DNA of 64,000 bases from Thiotrichaceae bacterium (GCA_012960105.1 DUBV01000050.1:23793-87792); one strand, 5' to 3'. Positions 24,681 to 33,813 are shown, counted from the first letter of the stretch. A program made the numbers and translations. Notes: generated by a model from the sequence alone, not told the origin.

Positions 24681-26462
24681 TTATTGATTGGTCTCATCGG
24701 TGCCTTTCTCTACACTGGATGGCGGAACATTTTGCGGAATAAAGTCCTTTTCAGCACCCGGTACGCTGTAATCGTACGCCCAGCGGTAGACCAAAGGCAG
24801 CGACTTACCGAAGTTGCCGTGCTTCGGTGGGGTATCGGCGGTTTGCCACTCCAGCGTAGTGGCTTCCCATGGATTGCCTCCCGCTTCCTTGCCTCGCGAG
24901 TAACTGATGAACAGGTTATAGATAAATATCAGCTGAGCGGCACCGACTATAAAGGCCGCGATGGAAATTCCTGCGTTCAGGCTCATGGCAGATTCCGGAA
25001 TAAAATTAGTCCCTTCTATGGAGTAATAGCGCCGTGGCACACCCAGAAATCCTAGATAATGCATTGGATAATAGATGGCATAAGTACCAACAAAGGTAAT
25101 CCAGAAATGCCATCTACCCAAGGTTTCATCCATCATACGTCCGGTGATCTTGGGATACCAATGGTAGATGGCGCCAAACACCACTAGTACAGGTGATACT
25201 GCCATGACCATGTGAAAGTGAGCGACCACAAACATCGTATCTGAAAGCGGCAAATCGATGGTCACGTTTCCGAGAAACAGACCCGTCAGTCCGCCGTTAA
25301 TGAAAGTAAAAATAAAACCAATGGCAAACAACATCGGTACGTTAAGGCGGATGTTGCCTCGCCACAACGTCAGCACCCAGTTATAGACCTTGATGGCCGT
25401 GGGGACGGCGATGATCAGCGTAGTGGTGGCAAAAAAGAAACCGAAATTAGGGTTCATACCACTGACATACATATGATGCGCCCATACGACAAAACTGAGC
25501 GCACCGATGATGATGATTGCCCACACCATCATGCGATAACCGAAGATATTTTTCCTGGCGTTAACAGATAGTAAATCAGAGACGATTCCGAAGGCCGGTA
25601 AGGCGACGATATAGACTTCGGGATGACCAAAAAACCAGAATAGATGCTGAAACAGAATCGGGTTTCCGCCGGTATGGTCCAGTGGTTGCCCCATAGAGAC
25701 AATAGCAGGCATGAAAAAGCTGGTACCCAGCAACATATCAAACAACATCATGATCGCACTGACTAGCAGGGCAGGAAAGGCCAACAGTGCCAGCACCGTA
25801 GCCATAAAAATACCCCACACTGTTAACGGCATACGCATTAGTGTCATTCCGCGGGTGCGCGCCTGCAGCACGGTCACGACGTAGTTCAGACCGCCCATAG
25901 TAAAGCCAACTATAAAAATGGCCAGCGAGACAAGCATTAATACTATGCCCCATTCCGCACCCGGGGTTCCCTGTAAGATGGCCTGCGGAGGATACAACGT
26001 CCAACCGGCGCCGGTGGGGCCACCGGGGACAAAGAAACTCGCTACCAGTACCACAACTGCAAGAAAATACATCCAAAAACTAAGCATATTGAGATAAGGA
26101 AATACCATATCGCGTGCACCAACCATTAGTGGGATCAAATAGTTACCGAAACCACCCAAAAACAGTGCAGTGAGTAGGTAGATGACCATGATCATGCCGT
26201 GCATGGTAACAAGTTGGATGTATACCGATGGGTTGATGAAGTCGAAACTGTCCGGAAAGCCCAGCTGTAGCCGCATCAACATAGACATCACTAACGCAAT
26301 AAAGCCAATTCCCATCGCGGTAACAGCATACTGAATGGCAATCACCTTGGCGTCCTGACTAAAGACATACTTGCCTAACCAGGTTTTCGGGTGGTAAAGC
26401 TCCATCTCCGGAATTTCGGCAGGTGCTACAAAATCATCCGCGTCGTGTGCAATAGTGGACAT
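24681..26462 (-). CDS. Cytochrome c oxidase subunit I (second oxidase)
   Basis: The 593-residue catalytic subunit of a heme-copper oxidase, with about twelve helices. Ligands visible are the helix II histidine (MHGMIMVIYLL), the helix VI CuB and cross-linked Tyr motif HPEVYIVALPAFG, HHMYVSGMNPNFG, and the helix X pair in VVAHFHMVMAVSP. The HPEVY glutamate and tyrosine make it an A-type oxidase with the D/K-channel signature. It is distinct from the aa3 subunit I at 35461-37053 and encoded by visibly GC-richer DNA. The C-terminal tail (QNVPPSSVEKGTDETNQ) is long and polar. Confidence 0.95.
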   Translation of the reverse strand: MSTIAHDADDFVAPAEIPEMELYHPKTWLGKYVFSQDAKVIAIQYAVTAMGIGFIALVMSMLMRLQLGFPDSFDFINPSVYIQLVTMHGMIMVIYLLTALFLGGFGNYLIPLMVGARDMVFPYLNMLSFWMYFLAVVVLVASFFVPGGPTGAGWTLYPPQAILQGTPGAEWGIVLMLVSLAIFIVGFTMGGLNYVVTVLQARTRGMTLMRMPLTVWGIFMATVLALLAFPALLVSAIMMLFDMLLGTSFFMPAIVSMGQPLDHTGGNPILFQHLFWFFGHPEVYIVALPAFGIVSDLLSVNARKNIFGYRMMVWAIIIIGALSFVVWAHHMYVSGMNPNFGFFFATTTLIIAVPTAIKVYNWVLTLWRGNIRLNVPMLFAIGFIFTFINGGLTGLFLGNVTIDLPLSDTMFVVAHFHMVMAVSPVLVVFGAIYHWYPKITGRMMDETLGRWHFWITFVGTYAIYYPMHYLGFLGVPRRYYSIEGTNFIPESAMSLNAGISIAAFIVGAAQLIFIYNLFISYSRGKEAGGNPWEATTLEWQTADTPPKHGNFGKSLPLVYRWAYDYSVPGAEKDFIPQNVPPSSVEKGTDETNQ

Positions 26463-26508
26463 CAGAACAGTCTCCTGGTAATAATTTCAAATTGGCTTGG
26501 TGATCTTA

Positions 26509-27630
26509 TCATTCAGATTTTTCTACCAGGCCTTCTTTTATATAGGCAATCAATGCATCCAATTCTTCATCCGTGACAACCGTCGGTGGCATGAGTGGCT
26601 GATAACCCTCCACCATCTTGGCATTCGGATTGAGAATAGATTCCTTCAGGTAGTCTGCATCGACGACAACGGTGGTGCCATCGGCAAGTGTTTCGGTTTT
26701 ACCAAACAGGCCTTGCCATGTGGGTCCGATGCCAGTGCTTCCATCTATGCTATGACATGCCGTACAGGCATATAATTTTGACAACTCACGACCTTGTTCG
26801 ACCAGACTGAGCCCCTCTGTTGCAGCTGCGGCACCTTCCCCTGAGAGAGTTTGTGCATAGGTCGGATATGTATTCAGCCACGTCTTGAAATCGTTTTCTT
26901 CGTCAACCACAACGAGGCCACGCATATTGTAGTGACCCACACCGCACAACTCTTCACACAAAACATCGTATTCTCCTAACTTCGTAGGGGTAAACCACAT
27001 CTGGGTAACCATGCCTGGCACCATGTCCATCTTGACCCGGAACTCAGCCACTGCAAAATCGTGTAGTACATCATCAGAACGCATCAAGAGCTTGACCGGA
27101 CGGTCTATCGGCAGGTGCACCTCGCCGCTGGAGATGAGTACATCGTCTTGGCCGTTGGGATCATCAGAATTCATACCGAACGGATTGTCGGATGTAATAT
27201 GGCGGGTATCGACCGAACCCAGAATTCCATCGTCGCCCGGAAAACGATACTTCCACGACCATTGTTTGCCGACAATCTCGAAAACATCTGCGTCTTTCGG
27301 CGGATTGACGAAATCGGCCCAGACATACAGCCCAGGCGTCAACATGGCGGCAACGCCTATCGCGGTGCCTACCGTGAGCCAGATTTCTAGCTTCTTGTTC
27401 TCGGGTTCATAGTGCGCTCGCTTGTCCTTATTGTATCGAAACTTTATAACGCAATAAGCCAGGAATAGATTGATGACAACAAACAATATTCCTGTGATCC
27501 AAAGAGTGAGGCCCAACGTGTCATCGATGGTGCTCCAGTTAGAAGCAAGCGGGGTGAGATACCAGGGACTGAGAAAATGAAAGAGAACTGATCCAATGAC
27601 CAGTAAAATCAGTACTACAGCGAATACCAT
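26509..27630 (-). CDS. Cytochrome c oxidase subunit II with fused cytochrome c (second oxidase)
   Basis: The CuA-bearing subunit. Two N-terminal helices (about residues 1-25 and 40-65) anchor a cupredoxin domain whose CuA ligands are in CEELCGVGHYNM. A class I cytochrome c domain follows with the heme motif CTACH at residues 289-293 and the axial methionine region YQPLMPP. It starts 191 bp after the cupredoxin gene stop, with a strong ribosome site (AGGAGGAG) preceded by a CCTGCT/AGCAGG hairpin at 27645-27661. The fusion makes this a caa3-type subunit II. Confidence 0.94.
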   Translation of the reverse strand: MVFAVVLILLVIGSVLFHFLSPWYLTPLASNWSTIDDTLGLTLWITGILFVVINLFLAYCVIKFRYNKDKRAHYEPENKKLEIWLTVGTAIGVAAMLTPGLYVWADFVNPPKDADVFEIVGKQWSWKYRFPGDDGILGSVDTRHITSDNPFGMNSDDPNGQDDVLISSGEVHLPIDRPVKLLMRSDDVLHDFAVAEFRVKMDMVPGMVTQMWFTPTKLGEYDVLCEELCGVGHYNMRGLVVVDEENDFKTWLNTYPTYAQTLSGEGAAAATEGLSLVEQGRELSKLYACTACHSIDGSTGIGPTWQGLFGKTETLADGTTVVVDADYLKESILNPNAKMVEGYQPLMPPTVVTDEELDALIAYIKEGLVEKSE

Positions 27631-27821
27631 ACTCTCCTCCTCTGCCTGCTAAGTGAGCAGGTTCTATAGTTAATCTAACGTCTAGAATTCTTATTAGGAT
27701 CGATAATACTACTCGCCTCCAGTATTGATGTACACCTGTTGACTGATCGGTTGGTTTTGGATCTTTGAAATTTTCTTGATCGGGTCTTGACTTTTCGTAG
27801 AAAATTATTCTTAAAGGATAC

Positions 27822-28487
27822 TCAGGATCGTTTGCTAGAAATGAGCAATGTGGTAATCACGACTCCTGCAATGGATACCATCATTAGATAAATCCAGATT
27901 TCCTCGGGTATATAGATATCCTGTATGAAACCTTTACTGACACCCGGTATAGCCCATAGGTCACCACTGCCTTTACCGACTTTAAGCTGGGCCTTCATGC
28001 CCTTTTCCATATGCTGCGACATATCACAATGCACTAGATAGGTTTTATTATCGCTCGGCACGATGAAGGTTCCGGTTTGGGAATGGCCACCTGCAGCTTC
28101 AAGATGGAACATGCCGCCCGGGTAAAGATACCGAGGCAATCCATGGATCATCCACTGGTGACGTACTTCGTCCTCGTTGACAAATGTGACCGTGATGCGG
28201 CTGCAAGGTTCTACCTGATATTCGTGCTGATCCATGCCGAAAACGGTACCAGGATAGTCCGCTGCGTATTTCGTACCGGCATAAACCTTTATATTGTAAT
28301 CGCGACTTAGCTTGTCGCAATCCTGAGGCAATGTATTGTCATTACTATTCATCACTAAACCACTGCTATCGAGTGTCATATTGTGATGATGATGTTCATC
28401 TTGCATACTCTGCGTTTCAGCTTGTACGGGAATACTGAAATTCAGCGCAAGGATACAAAGAACGCAAAAGATTTTTATTATAACCAT
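27822..28487 (-). CDS. Membrane-anchored type 1 copper protein (cupredoxin)
   Basis: I chose the ATG at 28487, which starts a clean Sec signal (MVIIKIFCVLCILALNFSIP); the longer frame overlaps the upstream gene and lacks a signal. The mature domain has type 1 copper ligands: His in EVRHQWMIHG, then Cys, His and Met in VHCDMSQHMEKGM. A histidine-rich linker (DEHHHHNM) precedes the domain, and a C-terminal helix (WIYLMMVSIAGVVITTLLIS) anchors it. It lies between the multicopper oxidase and the oxidase genes and probably relays electrons in the periplasm. The partner is not known. Confidence 0.88.
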   Translation of the reverse strand: MVIIKIFCVLCILALNFSIPVQAETQSMQDEHHHHNMTLDSSGLVMNSNDNTLPQDCDKLSRDYNIKVYAGTKYAADYPGTVFGMDQHEYQVEPCSRITVTFVNEDEVRHQWMIHGLPRYLYPGGMFHLEAAGGHSQTGTFIVPSDNKTYLVHCDMSQHMEKGMKAQLKVGKGSGDLWAIPGVSKGFIQDIYIPEEIWIYLMMVSIAGVVITTLLISSKRS

Positions 28488-28545
28488 GCAACTATTCCAA
28501 TATGATGCAGTTGGTTTAGCACATCGTAATGCGATAATTTCATAT

Positions 28546-30216
28546 TTAAGGTCTGCGCTTATTGATGCCATTAATCACTAGTGCAACCATGACTCCCAGT
28601 GAAAGACCCAAACCCAGCAAGCGTATTAACATCCATAAATCAAACTCCACGTCTGAAAATTTACCATTAAGCAGATCACCCCACACCGGGACTTCTTTTC
28701 GATAATAAGCTGCAGTGAAAAACTTATTAAAATCCATCCCCTGTGTTTTAGGCCAGCCGTTTTCCTGCAAATAATTTTCGTAAACAATGGCACTGACATT
28801 ACCACCCGGGCCTATGCCATCATTAGTGACACCTTTTTCCTGATGATCATGTAACAACCAGATACCGCTACCATATGAATGCAGACCATCATTTGTTGTT
28901 TCAAGATCCAAATCTACACGCTGTGCACTGGCAATCCACACTACATCGCGGGTGATACGTGCTGCAGGCTTGGCTTCTACACCATCATAATGAGTAGCGG
29001 TAACTTTATGACCATGGGTGTGTAGTGCAATTCCAGTACTACCACCGTTAACAATACGTAATTTGATATGCTCATCGGGTTTTGTCACCACCAGTGACTC
29101 ACGAAACGTGTAAGGAAAAGATCGACCGTTGAGTGTAAAGAAATCGCTTTTGGCATCGGTGATGTCATAGCGTCGATGCATGTCTCGAGTGATCAGGCGC
29201 GGATCATTACTTTTTTGAATACGGTTATTCAGATCAATATCTATGTCGAGATACTGTAAATCGTATTCACGATCGAATTTCTCTGTCACCGCAACCGATG
29301 GTACGCGCACGTGACCAGCGCCAACGTTGAGCGTTTGTAGCCAGTTGTTTGGTCGATTTTCCTCAACCACGAACAAGCCTTGTAGACCCATCATAATGTG
29401 CACATGAGGTTGTACATGACAATGATAAAACATGGTGCCACTTTGGCGCGGCTGCATGTTATATGTCCGAGAACTACCGGGCAGCACTGGCTTTTCGCTA
29501 GTCACAGGTACACCATCGTTACCTTCGCCGTCTTCATCAACAAAAGGATGATCCACACCATGGAAGTGAATTGTGTGTGGCATGTAATGACTGTTTTCCA
29601 GTGTAATCTTTACTATGTCGCCCTGTTCAACGCGAATCGCTGGTGACGGCAGACGTAACATTGAACGTGCCTTGGAAGATTCAAAGTTTTCGGTTGCCAT
29701 GCCAAACATCTTCGGTGCAAAAACCCAGAAGCCCGGACTGATACCTGGCGCGATGGCATACTGGGTCGTTGGTAAATCACTTTCCGGCGAACCACCATTC
29801 AATTCAACAACCTCCAGGCGAATGTGAATTTCGTCCGGGTCGCCATCGCCATCTAGATCACGTCCTTTTTCTACTGCGTCCGGTGTCAAGCCACTGGCCA
29901 TAAGAATCTGTTGAGAAACATTGTTCGTTCCGCGCACAAAAGCCGCAACTGCATTCGGGTTATCAACAATACAACCGGGAGAATGACGAACATCGACACC
30001 GGCAATGGTCTGTGCGTCCCTCCAGTTCAACAGATCTTCAGGGCAGGGTAGTTCTGTCGTTGTATCAGCGGCTATTTTCGCCATAGGTGGTGCACGATAT
30101 TCATCTGCTCCTAACCACTGGCCTAATTGCAGGCGCAACGCCATCGGATACCACTGCAGTGGGAAACACATTAGTGCAACGAGGATTGAGAGAAAAAACA
30201 GCCAACGTGTGTACAT
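28546..30216 (-). CDS. Two-domain multicopper oxidase with N- and C-terminal membrane anchors
   Basis: A 556-residue protein (ATG at 30216; a GTG lies two codons upstream). The N-terminal helix (WLFFLSILVALMCFPLQWYP) is followed by an extended region and two cupredoxin domains. Domain 1 has HTIHFHGVDHPF and FYHCHVQPHVHIMMGL, the latter being a complete HCHxxxHxxxxM type 1 plus trinuclear motif. Domain 2 has ALHTHGHKV and WLLHDHQEKG, where Asp replaces the type 1 cysteine. The type 1 site is therefore in domain 1, as in type C two-domain oxidases. A C-terminal helix (LIRLLGLGLSLGVMVALVI) ends it. Electron donor and substrate are unknown. Confidence 0.88.
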   Translation of the reverse strand: MYTRWLFFLSILVALMCFPLQWYPMALRLQLGQWLGADEYRAPPMAKIAADTTTELPCPEDLLNWRDAQTIAGVDVRHSPGCIVDNPNAVAAFVRGTNNVSQQILMASGLTPDAVEKGRDLDGDGDPDEIHIRLEVVELNGGSPESDLPTTQYAIAPGISPGFWVFAPKMFGMATENFESSKARSMLRLPSPAIRVEQGDIVKITLENSHYMPHTIHFHGVDHPFVDEDGEGNDGVPVTSEKPVLPGSSRTYNMQPRQSGTMFYHCHVQPHVHIMMGLQGLFVVEENRPNNWLQTLNVGAGHVRVPSVAVTEKFDREYDLQYLDIDIDLNNRIQKSNDPRLITRDMHRRYDITDAKSDFFTLNGRSFPYTFRESLVVTKPDEHIKLRIVNGGSTGIALHTHGHKVTATHYDGVEAKPAARITRDVVWIASAQRVDLDLETTNDGLHSYGSGIWLLHDHQEKGVTNDGIGPGGNVSAIVYENYLQENGWPKTQGMDFNKFFTAAYYRKEVPVWGDLLNGKFSDVEFDLWMLIRLLGLGLSLGVMVALVINGINKRRP

Positions 30217-30311
30217 GATCACATCATACAGTCATCGTGAGGATTTATGTTGTTGTTAATAGAAATCCTGGCATACGAGAAGTGCAGGATAGCTCAAAAT
30301 AATATGACATT

Positions 30312-30902
30312 TTATTTAACAGGAACTCTGTTAATGAACCAATAGAGCGCCTGCGCAAGGATCAGCAAGAGAATAAAAAATGGTAGATAACCGTAGTCGG
30401 TCCCGCCCACTTGAAAATAAAACACCGTATGATACGTTTTTTCTTTTTCGGGATGAACGGCTGTAACAATACCGATATAGCCCCCAGCTTGTTGAAAATC
30501 GTAATTTACCGTGAGTACACCGTCTGATCGCTTTTCCGGCCGATGATAAAAAACCGTATCCTGTTCTATGTTATCGAGGCCAGTAATATCATCCCAGTTA
30601 GCAAACACACCGAAATTGTTGACGTCCTTGATAATACGAAAATCAACCTGCATCTCCTTGAGAAAATCGTGCAGATAATCGATCACAAATACACTGCTGG
30701 CAACTTCGGGAATATCTTCGCAAAACTCCTGTGTCCCGTTAGTTTTTGGTTGATAGACAGTAAAATGCGCTTCCAGAAACCCGATCTTGATCAGACAGAC
30801 ATCGTCTTCCATACCAACACCGCCGTGTGCAAATGCACCCTGGTACCAGTTCATCAGGACTACCAATGTCAATTGCAACAGTAAAATTCTGAATATCGTC
30901 AT
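30312..30902 (-). CDS. Exported, C-terminally anchored protein of unknown family
   Basis: A 196-residue protein with a Sec signal (ILLLQLTLVVLMNWYQGAFA) followed directly by HGGVGMEDDVCLIKIGF. A beta-rich periplasmic domain (AHFTVYQPKTNGTQEFCEDI, FRIIKDVNNFG) has two cysteines, one near each end of the first 60 residues, and a C-terminal helix (YLPFFILLLILAQALYWFI). It is the first gene of the GC-rich module, upstream of the multicopper oxidase by 95 bp. The histidine directly after the signal cleavage site could bind copper, as in other mature N-terminal His copper proteins; that is inference. I do not know a named family. Confidence 0.7.
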   Translation of the reverse strand: MTIFRILLLQLTLVVLMNWYQGAFAHGGVGMEDDVCLIKIGFLEAHFTVYQPKTNGTQEFCEDIPEVASSVFVIDYLHDFLKEMQVDFRIIKDVNNFGVFANWDDITGLDNIEQDTVFYHRPEKRSDGVLTVNYDFQQAGGYIGIVTAVHPEKEKTYHTVFYFQVGGTDYGYLPFFILLLILAQALYWFINRVPVK

Positions 30903-31068
30903 ATTTCATCTAGAGTAACAAGCCATGTTAATACTACGATGTTTTATTTACTCAAGGACACAAAAACCGATCGCATGAATGATAGTCATGTGTAGGATAG
31001 AATTTTTAAATAGAGTTCAGTCTTATGACTGGAAACCCCTTATGCTTCTCTAAGTTCACTTAAACTTA

Positions 31069-32076
31069 CTAATTAGGCTGTTTTTCTGGTAAACAGTGGT
31101 GTAACAGGGTCACTAAAGATAATAATAACAGTGCAGCGACTCCATTATGAGATACTGCAACTGGTAATGGTATATGAAATTTAATATTCGCAATACCTAG
31201 AGTTACCTGTGTAATTAGCAATATTAACGAAATAATGCCTGTCAATTTAAGCTGTTGCACACCAGAACGTATCGCCTGCATGGCTACGTAGAATATGGTA
31301 AAAAAGGTAATTATTGCGCCTATTCGGTGAGCCATATGAATAGCTGTTCTAGCGGGACCAAGTAACACGCCGCCTTCGTAATCAATACCGAGCCCACGCC
31401 AGAGTATAAAACCTTCTTTAAAATCCATGTTCGGCCACCAGACGCCCTGACAAGTTGGAAAATCAGGACAGGCGAGGGCGGCATAATTTGAACTGGTCCA
31501 ACCGCCTAACGATATTTGCAACACTAAAACTATAATTGCGAAGATAACGATGGGTAATAAATTACTATATCTAGCACTGACAAATACTCCTTGCTTAGAT
31601 TGCTGACGTAATACGGTCCAACATAATAATGAGAGAATTGTTAAACCGCCTAGTAAATGCGACATGACAATAACGGGTTTTAATAACAACGTTACTGTCC
31701 ACATTCCTAACATGCCCTGAAATATTACCAGGACTAATAAGGCTAACGAAAATCCACGCATGCCTGATAAAGAAGATTTTACCCCTGCCATGACGGCCAT
31801 AATTAATATTAGAAAACCCAAGGTACTGGCAACATAACGATGCACCATTTCTTTCCAGGCCTTCGCTTGCTCTAGCGGGCGTACCGCTAGATTTTCATTG
31901 CCCGCATCAACGTGATCGGGCACAAGTAAATTACCATAGCAACCCGGCCAGTCTGGACAACCTAAGCCAGCATCTGATAAACGCACATAGGCACCTAAGA
32001 CTATAACGACTAATGCCAGGACCAATGCTACACGCGCAATAATTAATAAAGGATTATTCATTTTATAAGTATTCAA
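31069..32076 (-). CDS. ctaA: Heme A synthase CtaA (COX15 family)
   Basis: Oxidises heme O to heme A. The 335-residue protein has about eight helices arranged in two four-helix halves, with heme-ligand histidines in EMVHRYVAST, MSHLLGGL, HMAHRIGA and VSHNGVAA. Cysteine pairs CPDWPGC and CPDFPTC in the two extracytoplasmic loops are typical. It belongs to the surf1-SCO-ctaA assembly operon shared by both oxidases. Confidence 0.95.
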   Translation of the reverse strand: MNTYKMNNPLLIIARVALVLALVVIVLGAYVRLSDAGLGCPDWPGCYGNLLVPDHVDAGNENLAVRPLEQAKAWKEMVHRYVASTLGFLILIMAVMAGVKSSLSGMRGFSLALLVLVIFQGMLGMWTVTLLLKPVIVMSHLLGGLTILSLLCWTVLRQQSKQGVFVSARYSNLLPIVIFAIIVLVLQISLGGWTSSNYAALACPDFPTCQGVWWPNMDFKEGFILWRGLGIDYEGGVLLGPARTAIHMAHRIGAIITFFTIFYVAMQAIRSGVQQLKLTGIISLILLITQVTLGIANIKFHIPLPVAVSHNGVAALLLLSLVTLLHHCLPEKQPN

Positions 32077-32090
32077 GAAATAAAAATTTA

Positions 32091-32702
32091 CTAGCCTATG
32101 CGTGATCCGCGCAATAATTTTTTCAAATCTTTATAAATATCTCTTGGGTTCGCGCCGAGCTCGTAACTCATCATTAAATTACCAAGTGGATCAATTATAT
32201 AAAGGCGATGCGCATCTAATGGTTTATCGCTTTCATTCAAACGAAATTTATTCAGCAATTCATCTACGTCGATTAAATCATTATTTATAATTTGCTGGCC
32301 TTTAAAATCCGCGAGCAACTCTTTTAATTCACCAACTGGTTGTTCGGTTAATAACAACACTTTTTGAACACGTAAGGAATGCTTGTCCATTGAAACATGT
32401 GTTTGACGCATAAGATAAACATTATCCATACAGGCCTTGTTACAGTTTGCAGCAACATAAGCCAAACTCCATTTACCAAACAAGCTATCTTTGCGATCAT
32501 TTTTAAAAGGGTCGAGTAATGTCAGATCACCTAAAGGTCTTGGTGGATCGATTAGTTGACCATTATTGGACATGCCTCGCATTTCAAGAAAATCAGTATA
32601 GTTAAAAACATACCAGGACAAGATTAATGGACTAGTAAACATCAAGACGACCATAACAATCGTTAACTTATTATTCTTTTTAACCTCTACTTCTTCACTC
32701 AT
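32091..32702 (-). CDS. SCO-like thioredoxin-fold cytochrome oxidase assembly protein
   Basis: A 203-residue protein with one N-terminal membrane helix (LTIVMVVLMFTSPLILSWYV) and a thioredoxin-like domain. The KWSLAYVAANCNKACMDN segment has a CxxxC pair as in SCO copper chaperones, and LYIIDPLGNLMMSYELGA is the conserved strand-turn after it. It sits between surf1 and ctaA, where a protein of this kind is usual in gammaproteobacteria. It probably helps in copper delivery or thiol reduction of subunit II. Confidence 0.8.
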   Translation of the reverse strand: MSEEVEVKKNNKLTIVMVVLMFTSPLILSWYVFNYTDFLEMRGMSNNGQLIDPPRPLGDLTLLDPFKNDRKDSLFGKWSLAYVAANCNKACMDNVYLMRQTHVSMDKHSLRVQKVLLLTEQPVGELKELLADFKGQQIINNDLIDVDELLNKFRLNESDKPLDAHRLYIIDPLGNLMMSYELGANPRDIYKDLKKLLRGSRIG

Positions 32703-33457
32703 GTCTTTAATCCTGTCTTGTCTATTTTCTTAATATTTAAAACTAGATATATAATCAGTAAAACTATTGCAAATGCGAACCATTGGAACGCATAGCCATT
32801 ATGCATGTTCACACCTGAGCCGGGCAAGCGCCACTTCCTAAGATAACCATGTTCAGACTCTGGCTCTAATCTTATTACGTAAGGCAGTAACTTAATGCTT
32901 GTTAATTTTTCCAACTCTTCAATATTTATTCGTTGTACACGGTATATTGTTTCTGTTATTTGTTCTGGCGGCATATCTTTTAATATCAAGCCGGTTTTTG
33001 GCAGTTCTTTTACAACAGCATTAATTTCTATTAAGCCATTTGTCATTACTAATTTTGGAGTTACTTTGCGATCAGCATTAGCAAGCAACCAACCACGATT
33101 TACCAGAACGACCTTTTCACTTTGATCTATAACAAAAGGGGTATAGATAAAGTATCCTGCACGTGTATCTTCTACCTGATTGTCCAACAGTATTTGATAT
33201 TGCTCTAAAAACGCACCTGTTAATTTAACGCGTTTCCACAATAGCGCTTCTTTATCTAACTCATTATTTTGTACTTTATTAAAATCAATTGCTGCAGCTG
33301 ATTGTCTAGCTTCAAATTCGGCAAATATATTTCTTTTTTGTTTAACACGATCAAGTTGCCAAAACCCTAACGAAATAAATAAATAAGTACAAACTAAGGC
33401 TAACAAACTTGTAAAAAGCCTGGGGCTAAAACACCAGTTTCCAATAATTAGTTTCAT
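32699..33457 (-). CDS. SURF1 family protein, cytochrome oxidase assembly
   Basis: A 252-residue protein with helices at both ends (LFTSLLALVCTYLFISLGFWQ and the C-terminal FAFAIVLLIIYLVLNIKK). The FWQLDRVKQKRNIF start, LLDNQVEDTRAGYFIYTPF and VLVNRGWLLA are SURF1 hallmarks. SURF1 helps insert heme A in oxidases. The 3' end overlaps the SCO-like gene by 4 bp, indicating coupling. Confidence 0.94.
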   Translation of the reverse strand: MKLIIGNWCFSPRLFTSLLALVCTYLFISLGFWQLDRVKQKRNIFAEFEARQSAAAIDFNKVQNNELDKEALLWKRVKLTGAFLEQYQILLDNQVEDTRAGYFIYTPFVIDQSEKVVLVNRGWLLANADRKVTPKLVMTNGLIEINAVVKELPKTGLILKDMPPEQITETIYRVQRINIEELEKLTSIKLLPYVIRLEPESEHGYLRKWRLPGSGVNMHNGYAFQWFAFAIVLLIIYLVLNIKKIDKTGLKT

Positions 33458-33515
33458 AAAAAAATGTTTGCTAGTTATACTGCACGAATATTCTCAATCA
33501 TATAAAACTAAACCT

Positions 33516-33734
33516 ATGGCCACATTACTTTTTAAAATATACATCGTGATCATACTTTTCTCGATAGCTGCTTCATTGATAGCTGGTGGATTTTTTCTCG
33601 TTAAGGATGATTCTAAATCAAAACGCCTTGTCACCTCACTTACTTTTAGAATATCTCTTTCGGTTATTCTCTTTATTTCTCTATTCGTTGGTTTCAGGTT
33701 TGGTTGGATTCAGCCACACAGTGCCGGCTTTTAA
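33516..33734 (+). CDS. Twin transmembrane protein (DUF2909)
   Basis: I chose the ATG at 33516 (MATLLFKIYIVIILFSIAAS); the frame is open further upstream without support. The 72-residue product has two membrane helices joined by a short loop (KDDSKSKRLVTSLTFRISLS) and ends FRFGWIQPH. It matches the DUF2909 layout often found between coxC and surf1 in gammaproteobacteria. It is on the strand opposite to both cox blocks. The function is unknown. Confidence 0.85.
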   Translation: MATLLFKIYIVIILFSIAASLIAGGFFLVKDDSKSKRLVTSLTFRISLSVILFISLFVGFRFGWIQPHSAGF

Positions 33735-33763
33735 AACCACTTAAACTTTATAATAACCCAAAT

Positions 33764-33790
33764 AAAAAAGGCGCTGCAAAAGCAGCGCCT
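33764..33790 (-). terminator. Rho-independent terminator of the coxBA-ctaG-coxC operon
   Basis: A 9-bp stem (AGGCGCTGC / GCAGCGCCT) with an AAAA loop, flanked on the low-coordinate side by an A6 run, which is a U run in the minus-strand RNA. It lies 24 bp downstream of the coxC stop. On the plus strand there is no T run, so it works mainly for the cox operon. Confidence 0.9.
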
Positions 33791-33813
33791 CCTTATGCTG
33801 TTTCTCTGTTTAA

